Part shown: positions 52,096-60,595 of the stretch, in pieces | Layout: each line of letters starts with the position of its first letter | Position numbering within the stretch: position 1 is the first letter of the stretch | Position numbers and translations under genes: made by a program | Notes under the pieces: generated by a model | What the model saw: only the letters and a program-made list of their open reading frames with translations | Databases searched by the model: none | What the model was told of the DNA's origin: nothing | Assembly: GCF_024346395.1 (NCBI RefSeq) | Contig: NZ_JAGQCW010000005.1 | Span: 124,001-188,000 of the forward strand | DNA from: Cyanobium sp. AMD-g | GTDB lineage: Bacteria > Cyanobacteriota > Cyanobacteriia > PCC-6307 > Cyanobiaceae | Length of the DNA stretch: 64,000 nt | Reading direction: 5' to 3'

Positions 52096-53505
52096 ATGGA
52101 CAGCTTCGACGGCAAGATCATCGTGGGCAGCGAGGAGTGGTGCAGCTTCCCGGACGCCGGGCTGCCGGCGATCAAGGCCCGCGTCGATTCCGGTGCGGCC
52201 ACCTCCGCCCTCCATGCCACCAACATCGTTCCCTTCGACCGCGATGGCCAGCCCTGGGTGAGCTTCGAGGTGCACCCGCTCCAGGGTGACCGGGTGGTGG
52301 TGGTGCGCCACGAGGCCCCCGTGGTGGCCAAGCGGGAGGTGCGCAACACCAGCGGCGTCCCGGAGAGCCGCTACGTGATCCGGGAGCGTCTGGTGCTCGG
52401 TGAGCAGAGCTGGGAGGTGGAACTGACCCTCGCCAACCGTGATGCCATGGGCTATCGGATGCTGCTCGGTCGGCAGGCGATGGTGGGCCGGATCCTGGTG
52501 GACCCGGAGGGCAGCCACCACCTGCGCAGCCTCAGCGCCGAGGAGAGCCGCGCCCTCTATTCCCATGTCCGCAAGCGCGACGACGGCCTGCGGATCGTGC
52601 TGCTGGCCAGCAACCCTGACCTCTACAGCAACCGCCGCCTGATCGAGGCCGGCGAGGAGCGCGGCCACCACATGCAGTTCCTCAACATCCGCCAGTGCTA
52701 CATCCGCCTGGATCCCCGCAACCCCGAGGTCCACTACCGCGGCGGTGACGTGCTCGGCACGGTCGATGCCGTCATCCCGCGCATCCGCCCCAGTGTCACC
52801 TTCTACGGCTGCGCCGTGACGCGCCAGTTCGAATCGATGGGGGTGCCGTCCCTCAACAGCGCCCAGGCGATCACCGTCTCCCGCGACAAGCTCTTCGCCT
52901 CGCAGGAGTTCGTCCGCGCCGGGCTCAACACCCCGGTCACGGGATTCGCCGATTCCCCGCTCGACACGGTGGATCTGATCCGCATGGTGGGCGGTGCCCC
53001 CCTGATCGTGAAGCTGCTGGAGGGTGCCCAGGGCAAGGGCGTGGTGCTGGCCGAAACCCAGAAGGCGGCCGAAAGCGTCATCAATGCCCTGCAGAGCCTC
53101 GATGCCAACCTGCTGGTGCAGGAGTTCATCAAGGAGGCCGGCGGCACGGATCTGCGCTGCTTCGTGGTCGGCGGCAAGGTGGTGGCCGCCATCGAGCGCC
53201 GGGCGGCCGAGGGGGAGTTCCGGGCCAACCTGCACCAGGGGGGATCGGCCCGGACCGTGCAGCTCGATGCCCCTGAAAAACAGATGGCCATCAAGGCCTG
53301 CAAGGCCCTCGGGCTCGATGTGGCTGGCGTCGACATCCTCCGCTCCCACCGCGGGCCCCTGCTGCTGGAGGTGAACTCCAGCCCCGGGCTCGAGGGGATC
53401 GAAGCGGCCACCGGCCTGGATCTGGCCGGCAAGATGATCCAGAAGCTGGAACGCAAGCTCGGCTGGGGCCGTCCCGCCGGCCAGGAGGCCGTCGCCGCCC
53501 CATGA
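52096..53505 (+). CDS. RimB-RimK fusion: retropepsin-like protease plus ATP-grasp ligase
   Basis: A 469-residue two-domain protein. The first ~160 residues match RimB/ATP-dependent zinc protease (IIVGSEEWCSFPDAGLP and the retropepsin-like VDSGAATSALHA, Asp near 32). From about 175 an ATP-grasp of the RimK type follows (LNSAQAITVSRDKLFASQEF, LIVKLLEGAQGKGVVLAETQ, DLRCFVVGGKVVAAIERRA, LLLEVNSSPGLEGIE). RimK adds glutamates to ribosomal protein S6 or related C-termini and RimB trims them, so the fusion holds both. It overlaps the ABC ATPase gene by 4 bases. Confidence 0.88.
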   Translation: MDSFDGKIIVGSEEWCSFPDAGLPAIKARVDSGAATSALHATNIVPFDRDGQPWVSFEVHPLQGDRVVVVRHEAPVVAKREVRNTSGVPESRYVIRERLVLGEQSWEVELTLANRDAMGYRMLLGRQAMVGRILVDPEGSHHLRSLSAEESRALYSHVRKRDDGLRIVLLASNPDLYSNRRLIEAGEERGHHMQFLNIRQCYIRLDPRNPEVHYRGGDVLGTVDAVIPRIRPSVTFYGCAVTRQFESMGVPSLNSAQAITVSRDKLFASQEFVRAGLNTPVTGFADSPLDTVDLIRMVGGAPLIVKLLEGAQGKGVVLAETQKAAESVINALQSLDANLLVQEFIKEAGGTDLRCFVVGGKVVAAIERRAAEGEFRANLHQGGSARTVQLDAPEKQMAIKACKALGLDVAGVDILRSHRGPLLLEVNSSPGLEGIEAATGLDLAGKMIQKLERKLGWGRPAGQEAVAAP

Positions 53506-54299
53506 GCACCCCCCCTTCGGCCTACCTGGAGCTGCAGGCCGTGGAGGCCTGGCTGGGCCCGCGCCGGGTGTTCGAGGATCTCTCCCTGCGCCTGCACCGC
53601 GGCGAGCACACGGTGGTGCTGGGGCCCAACGGCTCCGGCAAGAGTTCGCTGGTGAAGCTGCTCAGTCGCGAGCTCTACCCCGTGGTCAAGCCCGGTTCCT
53701 GCCTGCGGATCTTCGGCAGCGAGACGGTGAACCTCTGGGAGCTGCGCGGCCGGATCGGCCTGGTGTCGCAGGATCTGCAGGCCGCCTACGGGGGCCGGGT
53801 GCCCGCCGCCGATGTGGTGCTCTCCGGTTTCTTCGGTTCGGTGGGCATCGGCCGCAGCCAGGTGGCCACCAGCCCCCAGCGCCAGCGAGTGGCGGCGCTG
53901 ATGGCGCAGCTGGGGCTGGCCGACCTGGCTGAGCGCCCCTACGGCCAGCTCTCCGATGGCCAGCGGCGGCGCCTGCTGCTGGCCCGGGCCCTGGTGCACG
54001 GGCCCGAGGTGCTGGTGCTCGACGAACCCACCAACGGCCTCGATCTCAAGGCCAAACACCAGCTGCTGGCGATCCTGCGCGACCTGGCTGCTGCCGGCAC
54101 CACCCTGCTGCTGGTGACCCACCAGATCGAAGCGATCCTGCCCGAGATCAGCCGTTGTGTGCTGTTGCGTGAGGGGAAGGTGGTGGGTGACGGCCCGGCC
54201 GTCCAGTTGCTGCAGGACGCCCCGCTCAGCGCCCTGTTCGCCACCCCCCTGCGGGTGTGCGAGGCGAACGGTTACCGGCAGGTGTTGCCGGCGGGCTGA
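53502..54299 (+). CDS. ABC transporter ATP-binding protein (ModF-like)
   Basis: A 265-residue ATPase: Walker A GPNGSGKSS (residues 41-49), Q-loop in GLVSQDLQ, signature LSDGQ (near 148-152), Walker B VLVLDEPTN with the catalytic Glu, and the H-loop VTHQIEAI. No membrane partner is adjacent. Co-translated with the RimB-RimK gene (ATGA overlap). ModF-like or cytoplasmic ABC-F-like roles are both possible. Confidence 0.88.
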   Translation: MSTPPSAYLELQAVEAWLGPRRVFEDLSLRLHRGEHTVVLGPNGSGKSSLVKLLSRELYPVVKPGSCLRIFGSETVNLWELRGRIGLVSQDLQAAYGGRVPAADVVLSGFFGSVGIGRSQVATSPQRQRVAALMAQLGLADLAERPYGQLSDGQRRRLLLARALVHGPEVLVLDEPTNGLDLKAKHQLLAILRDLAAAGTTLLLVTHQIEAILPEISRCVLLREGKVVGDGPAVQLLQDAPLSALFATPLRVCEANGYRQVLPAG

Positions 54300-54317
54300 G
54301 CCGCCATCATTCGGGAC

Positions 54318-56519
54318 ATGTGCCGTGGCTTCCGGGTGCCCCGTCCGATCCGTCTGCTGCTGGCCTTCCTGACCGCCTGTCTGCTGCCGCTGATGGGCCT
54401 GTCAACGGCGGCGCTGTCCGCTGCTCAGGTGCCTCCGCCGTCCTCCACGGGCCTCAACGCCATCGTGCCCCTGGAGAGCCAACCTTTCCATGGCCAGCTG
54501 CTGGAGCTGAAGCAGCAATGGACCGATGCCCCCCTCAACCAGGTGGTGGGGGACAGCCCGCGGGCGACCCTGCTCAATTTCTACGTGGTGATGGCCCAGG
54601 TGAGCCGCGACATCGCCCGGATCGAGGCCAAGGCTGCGGCGACACCCGGTTGGTTCTGGTCCAGCGCAGTGAACCAAGAGCTGGAGTTGATCAATGGCTA
54701 CTTCGAGGAGGCGGTGAAGGCCCTCGATGTGTCAGAGATCCCCCAGAGCATCCGGGCGGATTTCGCCGATGAATATGCCCTCAAGCTCAAGGTGATTCTC
54801 GATTACGTCTTCACCCACAGCCGCAAACCTTTTGAGATTCCTGATGCGGCCGGGATGAAGGCCTTGAACGAGGGACGGGTGAACCCCAGCGCCAGCTGGA
54901 CCATCCCGGGCACCTCCATCACCCTGACGGATGAGGGTACAGAAGGAGGCCGGGATCGCGGCTACCTCTTCTCCGCCTTCACGGTGGCGCAGATCCCCAG
55001 CCTCTACGAGGAGATCAAGAATCAGCGTGCGCCTTCCGCCGGCGAGTCCAGCCTCCTGACGCCAGCGATCTATGACGCCTTCAGCCTCAGGCCTGGCCAC
55101 ATCCTGCCGCCCAAGTGGTACCTGAGCATTCCCGCTGGCTTCCGGCAGACGGTGCTGGAGTCCCATCTCTGGGACCAGACCCTGTTCCAGATCGTGCTGG
55201 GGCTGTTGACGCTGGCGGCCTTCGCCTTCGTCCAGTTCCGGCTGGTGCTGGCTCTGCTGGCCACCTATCGGATGACCGAGCGGGCGGCCAGCAAGGCACC
55301 CACACCCATGCAGATCTGGCAGGTCGACAACATCGCCTGGCACCGGGTGCTGCTGGCTGGTGTTGCCCTGCCGATGATCCGTCTGGTGGAACTGCTGCTC
55401 GATCACTACGTGAACGTCACCGGCCTGCCCCTGCAGGTGCTGATGTACCTGCTCTATACGGTCTATTTCTGCTGGGCGGGCTTGTTCAGTTTCTTCCTGA
55501 TGGAGGCCCTCGGCCGCAGTCTGGCGGAGTGGATCACGATTCTGCGCGGCCGACGCAATCCCCTCCAGTTGAGCCGCGTCAGCAATCTGGTGATGCCCGT
55601 CTGCAGGGTGCTGGGGGCCATCTTCGGCGTCTCCCTGATGTACCGGCTGCTGATCCTGCTGGGCCTGCCGGGCTCCACCGTGCTGGCCTTTTCCGCCGTG
55701 CCCGGCCTGGCCATCGGCCTGGGCGCCTCGAAGTTGCTGGGCAACCTGTTCGCCGGTCTGTCGATCCAGACCGACCGTCCCCTGCGGGTGGGGGAGTTCT
55801 GCCGCATCGGCAGCAATCTGGGCTATGTCACCAAGATCGGGCTGCGCTCCCTGGAGCTGCAGACCCACGAGAGTCGCATCACGATCCCCAATTCGGTCGT
55901 CGATGAGGAGACGATCGTCAACTATTCCCTGCGCTCGGATCAGTCTCCCGATCTGGTGTTGCATGTCTTTGAGCTGCACCTCCCCCTGCCGGCCGATCTC
56001 ACCCCCGACCAGTTGGACGACCTGGTGCATTACGGCCGCCTGTATCTTCCCGAACTGCCTGGTCTGTCCGTCGCCCAGGTGTTCCTCGACCAGGCCCCTG
56101 GTGATGGTGAGTTGCTGCTGCGCTGCTGCGGGCAGATTCAAGCCCCCAACTGGACTGATTACCTCACCCTCAGGGAATTGGTCCTGCTGCGTTTGCGGCA
56201 GATCCTGGATCAGGTGATCCGATCCCGCATGGTGATCGGCGTGGCCTACGACACCACCGCGGAGCAACTGCAACGCATCCCTGGACTGATCGCCGGCCTG
56301 TTCGATCGCGAACCCCTGGCCACTTTCCGCGCCTGTCGCCTGATGGCCATCAACGACTTCAGCTACGACTTCACCTACGACTACCGCTCGTCCCAGCCCA
56401 ACTATGCGGCGTTCAAGGATGAGATCGCCCGCCTCAACCGGTCCTTGCTGGCCCTGTTCGCTGCTGAAGGGATCGAGATCCCCTACCCCACCCAGGCGGA
56501 GATCCAGCTGAATGGCTGA
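54318..56519 (+). CDS. MscS family mechanosensitive channel
   Basis: A 733-residue membrane protein. A signal-like start (LLLAFLTACLLPLMGLSTAA) and a ~250-residue N-terminal periplasmic part precede five or six transmembrane helices between about residues 280 and 460. The pore helix region (LAIGLGASKLLGNLFAGLSI) and beta-domain (RVGEFCRIG, GLRSLELQTHESRITIPNSV) match MscS. It releases solutes on hypo-osmotic shock. It overlaps the next gene by 8 bases. Confidence 0.9.
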   Translation: MCRGFRVPRPIRLLLAFLTACLLPLMGLSTAALSAAQVPPPSSTGLNAIVPLESQPFHGQLLELKQQWTDAPLNQVVGDSPRATLLNFYVVMAQVSRDIARIEAKAAATPGWFWSSAVNQELELINGYFEEAVKALDVSEIPQSIRADFADEYALKLKVILDYVFTHSRKPFEIPDAAGMKALNEGRVNPSASWTIPGTSITLTDEGTEGGRDRGYLFSAFTVAQIPSLYEEIKNQRAPSAGESSLLTPAIYDAFSLRPGHILPPKWYLSIPAGFRQTVLESHLWDQTLFQIVLGLLTLAAFAFVQFRLVLALLATYRMTERAASKAPTPMQIWQVDNIAWHRVLLAGVALPMIRLVELLLDHYVNVTGLPLQVLMYLLYTVYFCWAGLFSFFLMEALGRSLAEWITILRGRRNPLQLSRVSNLVMPVCRVLGAIFGVSLMYRLLILLGLPGSTVLAFSAVPGLAIGLGASKLLGNLFAGLSIQTDRPLRVGEFCRIGSNLGYVTKIGLRSLELQTHESRITIPNSVVDEETIVNYSLRSDQSPDLVLHVFELHLPLPADLTPDQLDDLVHYGRLYLPELPGLSVAQVFLDQAPGDGELLLRCCGQIQAPNWTDYLTLRELVLLRLRQILDQVIRSRMVIGVAYDTTAEQLQRIPGLIAGLFDREPLATFRACRLMAINDFSYDFTYDYRSSQPNYAAFKDEIARLNRSLLALFAAEGIEIPYPTQAEIQLNG

Positions 56520-57081
56520 GCTCACCCTCCAGACCCTGGCGGGCTGCGGCCTGGCGATCGCCGCCTATCCCCGCTTCCGCTACGACGCCCGTGGGGGCGG
56601 GGGCTCGGGCCGGCTCACCGATGGGGACTGCACCGGTTCGCAGCGGCTCCGTTTCGACCCCGATGCTTTGCGCATCCCCCCGCTCGACTGGCGCACCACC
56701 CGGTTCCTGGGCCTGCCCCTGCCCCCGGGGCTGGCGATCACGATCCACCCCCAGCAGCTCGACGGCAGCCTCGATGACGCCACCGGCGCGATGGCGCTGC
56801 GGTTCTGCGCCCGCTTCCGCTTCGCCATCGGCGGGCTCTACCGGGCACCGGACCTGATCGTCGACACAACACTCAGCACCGGTCCGGTGCAGGGTCGCCG
56901 CCACCAGGCCACGGGCCAGCCCCTGGATGGCGACGGCCAGGCGCAGCTGGTGGGGGTGGCCACCATCGCCCCCAGTGGCGATCCTTTTCTCGACCGGTTC
57001 CTGGGTCTGCCGGATGAGGCCCTGGCGCTGCTGCGCTGCCGGTTCGGACCGCTGGCGCCGGACGGTCGGGACTTACCTTGA
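56512..57081 (+). CDS. Conserved hypothetical protein
   Basis: A 189-residue protein of beta-rich appearance: LAGCGLAIAAYPRFRYDARG, LRIPPLDWRTTRFLGLPLPP, ITIHPQQLDGSLDDATGAMA and FDFAIGGLY-type strand (residues about 105-113 read FRFAIGGLY). It overlaps the MscS gene by 8 bases and ends 23 bases before the ATG of the DUF296-glutaredoxin gene. No family recognised. Confidence 0.65.
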   Translation: MAELTLQTLAGCGLAIAAYPRFRYDARGGGGSGRLTDGDCTGSQRLRFDPDALRIPPLDWRTTRFLGLPLPPGLAITIHPQQLDGSLDDATGAMALRFCARFRFAIGGLYRAPDLIVDTTLSTGPVQGRRHQATGQPLDGDGQAQLVGVATIAPSGDPFLDRFLGLPDEALALLRCRFGPLAPDGRDLP

Positions 57082-57104
57082 CCCCCTCGACGCCCGATCC
57101 CGCC

Positions 57105-57737
57105 ATGCATCCCCTGCCGTTGCATCTCGGAGCGGGCAGTGATCTGCGCGCCAGCCTCGAGCAGCTGGGCACCCAGGCCGGCGCCTCCGGGTTCGTGCTC
57201 GGGGTGGTGGGTGACCTCTCCCAGGCGGCCTTCCAGTGCCCGGGCCAGGCCGAACCCACCGTGCTGCAGGGTCACCTGGAGATCATCACCCTGCAGGGCA
57301 CCGTGGCGCCCCAGGGGGTGCATCTGCACCTGAGCCTGTCCGATGGCGAGTGCCAGGTGTGGGGCGGCCACCTCGAGCACGGCAGCCTGGTGCTCAGAGG
57401 TGCCGACCTGCTGGTGGGCTTCCTGCCCACGGCCGCACCCCAGGAGCCAATGGCGGTAACGGCCCGGCCCTCGGACCCGGTCGCCCCCACCCAGCCCCGG
57501 GTGGAGATCGCCGTGCGCAGCGGCTGCCCCTTTTCGGCCCGGGCCCTGCGCATGCTGCGCACCCTCGGCATCCCCCACGTGGTACAGCTGGCCGACGACG
57601 AGGGTCTCCGTCAGGAGGTCGCCGAACGCAGCGGCCGCAGCTCCATGCCCCAGGTGTTCATTGATGGCGAGCCCATCGGCGGCTACGACGCCCTGGCCGA
57701 TCTGCACGGCCGCGGCGCCCTCGACCATCTGCGCTGA
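57105..57737 (+). CDS. DUF296 domain fused to glutaredoxin
   Basis: A 210-residue two-part protein. Residues 1-105 fit the PPC/DUF296 fold (LHLGAGSDLRASLEQL, ASGFVLGVVGDLSQAAF, GTVAPQGVHLHLSLSDGE, CQVWGGHLEHG). After a short linker comes a glutaredoxin with a CPFS site (SGCPFSARALRML) and SSMPQVFIDGEPIGGYDAL, a monothiol-type arrangement. The ATG at 57105 gives the family start; a TTG at 57078 overlapping the previous stop is the alternative. Redox sensing by the DUF296 part is an inference. Confidence 0.82.
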   Translation: MHPLPLHLGAGSDLRASLEQLGTQAGASGFVLGVVGDLSQAAFQCPGQAEPTVLQGHLEIITLQGTVAPQGVHLHLSLSDGECQVWGGHLEHGSLVLRGADLLVGFLPTAAPQEPMAVTARPSDPVAPTQPRVEIAVRSGCPFSARALRMLRTLGIPHVVQLADDEGLRQEVAERSGRSSMPQVFIDGEPIGGYDALADLHGRGALDHLR

Positions 57738-57751
57738 GGGGACAATCCCCG

Positions 57752-58453
57752 CTAACGGGACAGTTCAGGAAACTGCAGCTTGAACCGGGCCACCTTCGGC
57801 TGATCGTGGATCACGACGTAGGGGTGGGCCGGGTTGCGGGCGACGAAGTCCTGGTGGTAAGCCTCGGCGGGGGTGAAGCCCCGCCAGTCCTCCACCGTGG
57901 TGGCGATCGGCCGCGGCAGCGTGCCGGAGCGGTTCAGCTGGGCGATGTAGGCCGCCGCCACCCGGCGCTGCTCCGGGTCGGTGGGGAAGATCGCCGAGCG
58001 GTACTGGGAACCCACATCCGGACCCTGGCGGTTCAGCTCGGTGGGATCGTGGGCAACGGCGAAGAAGACCTTCAGCAACTGGCCGTAGCTCACCCGGGCC
58101 GGGTCATAGGTGATGCGGATGCCCTCGGCGTGGCCGGTGTCGCCGCCACTCACCCGCTCGTAGGCGGCCGTGGCCGGGGTGCCGCCGCTGTAGCCGGTCA
58201 CCACTTCGGTGACACCTTTGACATGCTCGAACACCGCCTCCATGCCCCAGAAGCAACCCCCTGCCAGCACCGCCGTGGCGCGGGGGCCGGCCGCCAGGGA
58301 GAACCCGGTGGCTGGATCGGGCAGGCTGGCCGCCTCGGCGCTGGAGGTTTCCAGGCGAGGCAGAAGGCCCGCCGCGATCTGTGGCAACACCAGCAGGCTG
58401 ACAGCCAAGGCCGAGAGGGCGGCGGCTGTGGTGAGGCGTGGCGACAGTCGCAT
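57752..58453 (-). CDS. msrA: Exported methionine sulphoxide reductase MsrA
   Basis: A 233-residue protein. A signal peptide (LTTAAALSALAVSLLVLPQI) makes it periplasmic or lumenal. The catalytic site GGCFWGMEAVFEHV is followed by VVTGYSGG, YERVSGGDTGHAEG, FFAVAHDPTELNRQGPDVG and QYRSAIF. The active-site cysteine is in GCFWG. Repairs oxidised methionines. Confidence 0.93.
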   Translation of the reverse strand: MRLSPRLTTAAALSALAVSLLVLPQIAAGLLPRLETSSAEAASLPDPATGFSLAAGPRATAVLAGGCFWGMEAVFEHVKGVTEVVTGYSGGTPATAAYERVSGGDTGHAEGIRITYDPARVSYGQLLKVFFAVAHDPTELNRQGPDVGSQYRSAIFPTDPEQRRVAAAYIAQLNRSGTLPRPIATTVEDWRGFTPAEAYHQDFVARNPAHPYVVIHDQPKVARFKLQFPELSR

Positions 58454-58539
58454 CGGTGGAAAGGCGGGGGATGGTGGAACTACCGGCCAGGCCGCCCGCT
58501 GGATTTCCCCGTAAGGTCGATCACAGAGAAGGAACCTCC

Positions 58540-58821
58540 ATGGCAGCCCGCCTCGCCATCGGCCCTGTGGACGTGAGTCCCGAGGTGCGTGAGTGGGTGG
58601 ACCGGGAAACGCTGCAGCGCCTGGTGGCCCGCCACCGCCGTGGCGACTGGGGCGTGGTGGATGCCCGCGATGCCCGCGACAACACCATCGCCGCCTACCG
58701 CCAGCAGGGCTCGCTGCGCAGCGTCTTCGATCTCGGCCAAGGGCTGCAGGTGTGGATCCTCACCCATGACCTCGGCACCGACCGGCTGCACACCCTGGTG
58801 TTGCTGCCCAGCGACGAGTAG
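58540..58821 (+). CDS. Small conserved hypothetical protein
   Basis: A 93-residue protein: DVSPEVREWVDRETLQRLVA, DWGVVDARDARDNTIA, LRSVFDLGQGLQVWILTHDL and TLVLLPSDE. It resembles the short proteins often labelled plasmid-related or type I restriction M-like. GAGAAGGAAC is a good ribosome binding site. Function unknown. Confidence 0.7.
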   Translation: MAARLAIGPVDVSPEVREWVDRETLQRLVARHRRGDWGVVDARDARDNTIAAYRQQGSLRSVFDLGQGLQVWILTHDLGTDRLHTLVLLPSDE

Positions 58822-59133
58822 GCCCCCGGAGTGCTCTGTTGGGCATCGCTCATTGGGGATGAGTTGAAGAATGACAAGGCTCTCTGATATTGAATAGGTT
58901 GAACTCACCAGACTATCGCTGATGCCCGGCATGCCCAGCTCGCCGCCTCTTGCATGCTTGCTTGACGCGCTTCTTTCTCTGCATCGAACATATTCTTTCC
59001 CTTTCCCCAGGCTTCAGTATGTCCACGCCGACACCGTCTTCATGATTTCTTCCGCCTGCTTGTGTTGCCTCGCCTCTGGACGGGGCAGTGTGATGTCCTA
59101 AAAGGGAGTCGCACGCTGTCGGGGGCCTTGTAC
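58822..59133. other. Intergenic region, no clear gene
   Basis: About 310 bases with clearly lower GC than the surroundings. I see no coding frame or convincing terminator or promoter. Confidence 0.4.
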
Positions 59134-59430
59134 ATGACCGAGCTTCCCCAGCCCAGGCTTCAGTTCCAGTCCTGGCCCCAGGGGATGGCGCGCCGTTGCT
59201 CCGAGGCACCTCCAGCCGCAGCACGCCTCGCCTCGATGGGATGGTCACAGGCTGACGAGCTCGCAGCCCTGGAAACCGTCTGGGAGAGCCTCTGCCAGGA
59301 TGCCGCCAGTGCCGGCACAGCTCTCCAGCTACCCAGCCTCACCAGGGCCCCCAAGCCGCCTGTCGGCGGTCAGCGCCCCCAGCGCCAGCGGAATCGCCTG
59401 GCAGAAATCTCCAGGCGGTTGGCCTCCTGA
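59134..59430 (+). CDS. Hypothetical protein upstream of the rod linker
   Basis: A 98-residue protein: PRLQFQSWPQGMARRCSEAP, GWSQADELAALETVWESLCQ, ending QRQRNRLAEISRRLAS. Mostly helical and basic at the end. No family recognised; codon use looks normal for the window. It lies 214 bases upstream of the linker gene. Confidence 0.5.
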   Translation: MTELPQPRLQFQSWPQGMARRCSEAPPAAARLASMGWSQADELAALETVWESLCQDAASAGTALQLPSLTRAPKPPVGGQRPQRQRNRLAEISRRLAS

Positions 59431-59448
59431 GCTTTTCTTGTCCTTTCT

Positions 59449-59471
59449 CAATCCTTCGTGGTGAAGGATTG
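59449..59471 (+). promoter_or_regulatory. Perfect 9-bp hairpin upstream of the rod linker
   Basis: CAATCCTTC (59449-59457) and GAAGGATTG (59463-59471) form a 9-base stem with a GTGGT loop. No T-run follows on the plus strand. It lies in the leader of the linker gene and could affect mRNA stability, or end the preceding gene's transcript imperfectly. Confidence 0.5.
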
Positions 59472-59588
59472 TATGGATCTTCCTCCGCACGATGAGCGCT
59501 GTAACGATCCCCGTTGCTTCGCTCTGAATCCAGTAAGAATCGCGGCTTGACATCGCCGGCGGGTAAGTCCTCCTGAGGAGCTCTTTTC

Positions 59589-59693
59589 ATGGTGCTCCTG
59601 CCCGTGGCGATGCTCTTCTCCCTGCCCTTTGTGTTGTTTTCCCATGGCCCTGGTCCAAGCCCCTTCCCTTGGCATCGAGCGTTTCGCAGATGA
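59589..59693 (+). CDS. Small upstream ORF overlapping the rod linker start
   Basis: A 34-codon frame starts at ATG 59589 with GAGGAG 8 bases before it. It encodes a hydrophobic start (MVLLPVAMLFSLPFVLFSHG) and ends at TGA 59691, in a different frame from the linker. The linker's own ATG at 59644 has no good ribosome binding site, so coupled translation is plausible. Confidence 0.4.
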   Translation: MVLLPVAMLFSLPFVLFSHGPGPSPFPWHRAFRR

Positions 59694-60579
59694 TCGCAAC
59701 AAGGAGAACTGGTCGAAGGCATCGCCGCAGGATCGTGATGGCATCATCCGGCTGGTGTATCAGCAGGTGCTGGGTCAGCAGTATGTGATGCAGAACGAGC
59801 GCCTTGTCGGTGCGGAGTCCCTGTTCCGAAACGGTTACCTCAGCGTGCAGGAATTCGTGCGCACGCTTGCCCAAAGTGGGCTCTATCGCGCCCGTTTCTT
59901 TGAATCCTGCAATCCTTACCGATTCATCGAGCTCAACCACAAGCATCTGCTCGGCCGGGCTCCCCACAACAAGGCCGAGATGCTGCACCATTTCACGATC
60001 CTGCAGGAGCACGGCTACGACGCCGAGATCGATTCCTACATCGACAGCCCCGAGTATCAGGAGCGCTTCGGCTCCGATGTGGTGCCCTATCTCCACGGCT
60101 GGGACTATTCCGCCGGTCACCAGGGTCAGCAGTTCTCCTGGCTGATGCAGCTGGCCGGTGGCGCCGCCGCTTCGGTGAAGGGTGACAGCGCCGGCACCCG
60201 CTTCAAGCTCGGCCGGGCCCTGCACCAGGATCGGGCCGTGACGGTGTCGGTCAACCGGCCCCGCTTCAGTGGCGAATCCTTCTTCCAGGCCAACCTGGGC
60301 CAGGGGGGCGCCAGTGTGGATGGTCCGGTGTCCCGCAACGGCCAGCCCACCGATCCCTCCCGCGGTCACCGCGAGGAGGCACTGGTGGTGTCGGCCGGTG
60401 TGCGTGGCACCAGCGCCTCCAGTGGCCGGGTGGCCACCATCACCGCCACCGGGCTGGTGAACAACGCGGTGGTGCGCAGCGGTGCCTACGTGATGCGGGT
60501 GCCCTACAGCCGCATGAACGAGGCCCTGCAGCGGGTGCAGCGTCTCGGTGGCCGGGTGGTGCGCGTCAGCGTCAACTGA
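59644..60579 (+). CDS. Phycobilisome rod linker polypeptide
   Basis: A 311-residue linker of the CpcC/CpeC type. The N-terminal PBS linker domain (about residues 20-170) has RDGIIRLVYQQVLGQQYVM, RLVGAESLFRNGYLSVQEFV and SGLYRARFFESCNPYRFIEL. The last ~57 residues form a CpcD-like domain (SGAYVMRVPYSRMNEALQRV). Linkers join phycobiliprotein hexamers in the light-harvesting rods on the thylakoid surface. No phycobiliprotein gene is adjacent, so whether it belongs to phycocyanin or phycoerythrin rods cannot be told. Confidence 0.92.
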   Translation: MALVQAPSLGIERFADDRNKENWSKASPQDRDGIIRLVYQQVLGQQYVMQNERLVGAESLFRNGYLSVQEFVRTLAQSGLYRARFFESCNPYRFIELNHKHLLGRAPHNKAEMLHHFTILQEHGYDAEIDSYIDSPEYQERFGSDVVPYLHGWDYSAGHQGQQFSWLMQLAGGAAASVKGDSAGTRFKLGRALHQDRAVTVSVNRPRFSGESFFQANLGQGGASVDGPVSRNGQPTDPSRGHREEALVVSAGVRGTSASSGRVATITATGLVNNAVVRSGAYVMRVPYSRMNEALQRVQRLGGRVVRVSVN

Positions 60580-60595
60580 GTCAGCGCCTGGGGGG

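Noticed and set aside
54732-56525. Minus-strand open frame of about 597 codons
   Set aside because: Antisense to the MscS gene; Gln/His/Gly-rich and without domain features.
59449-59471. Rho-independent terminator after the 98-residue gene
   Set aside because: The stem is perfect but no T-run follows on the plus strand, so it is listed as a hairpin only.
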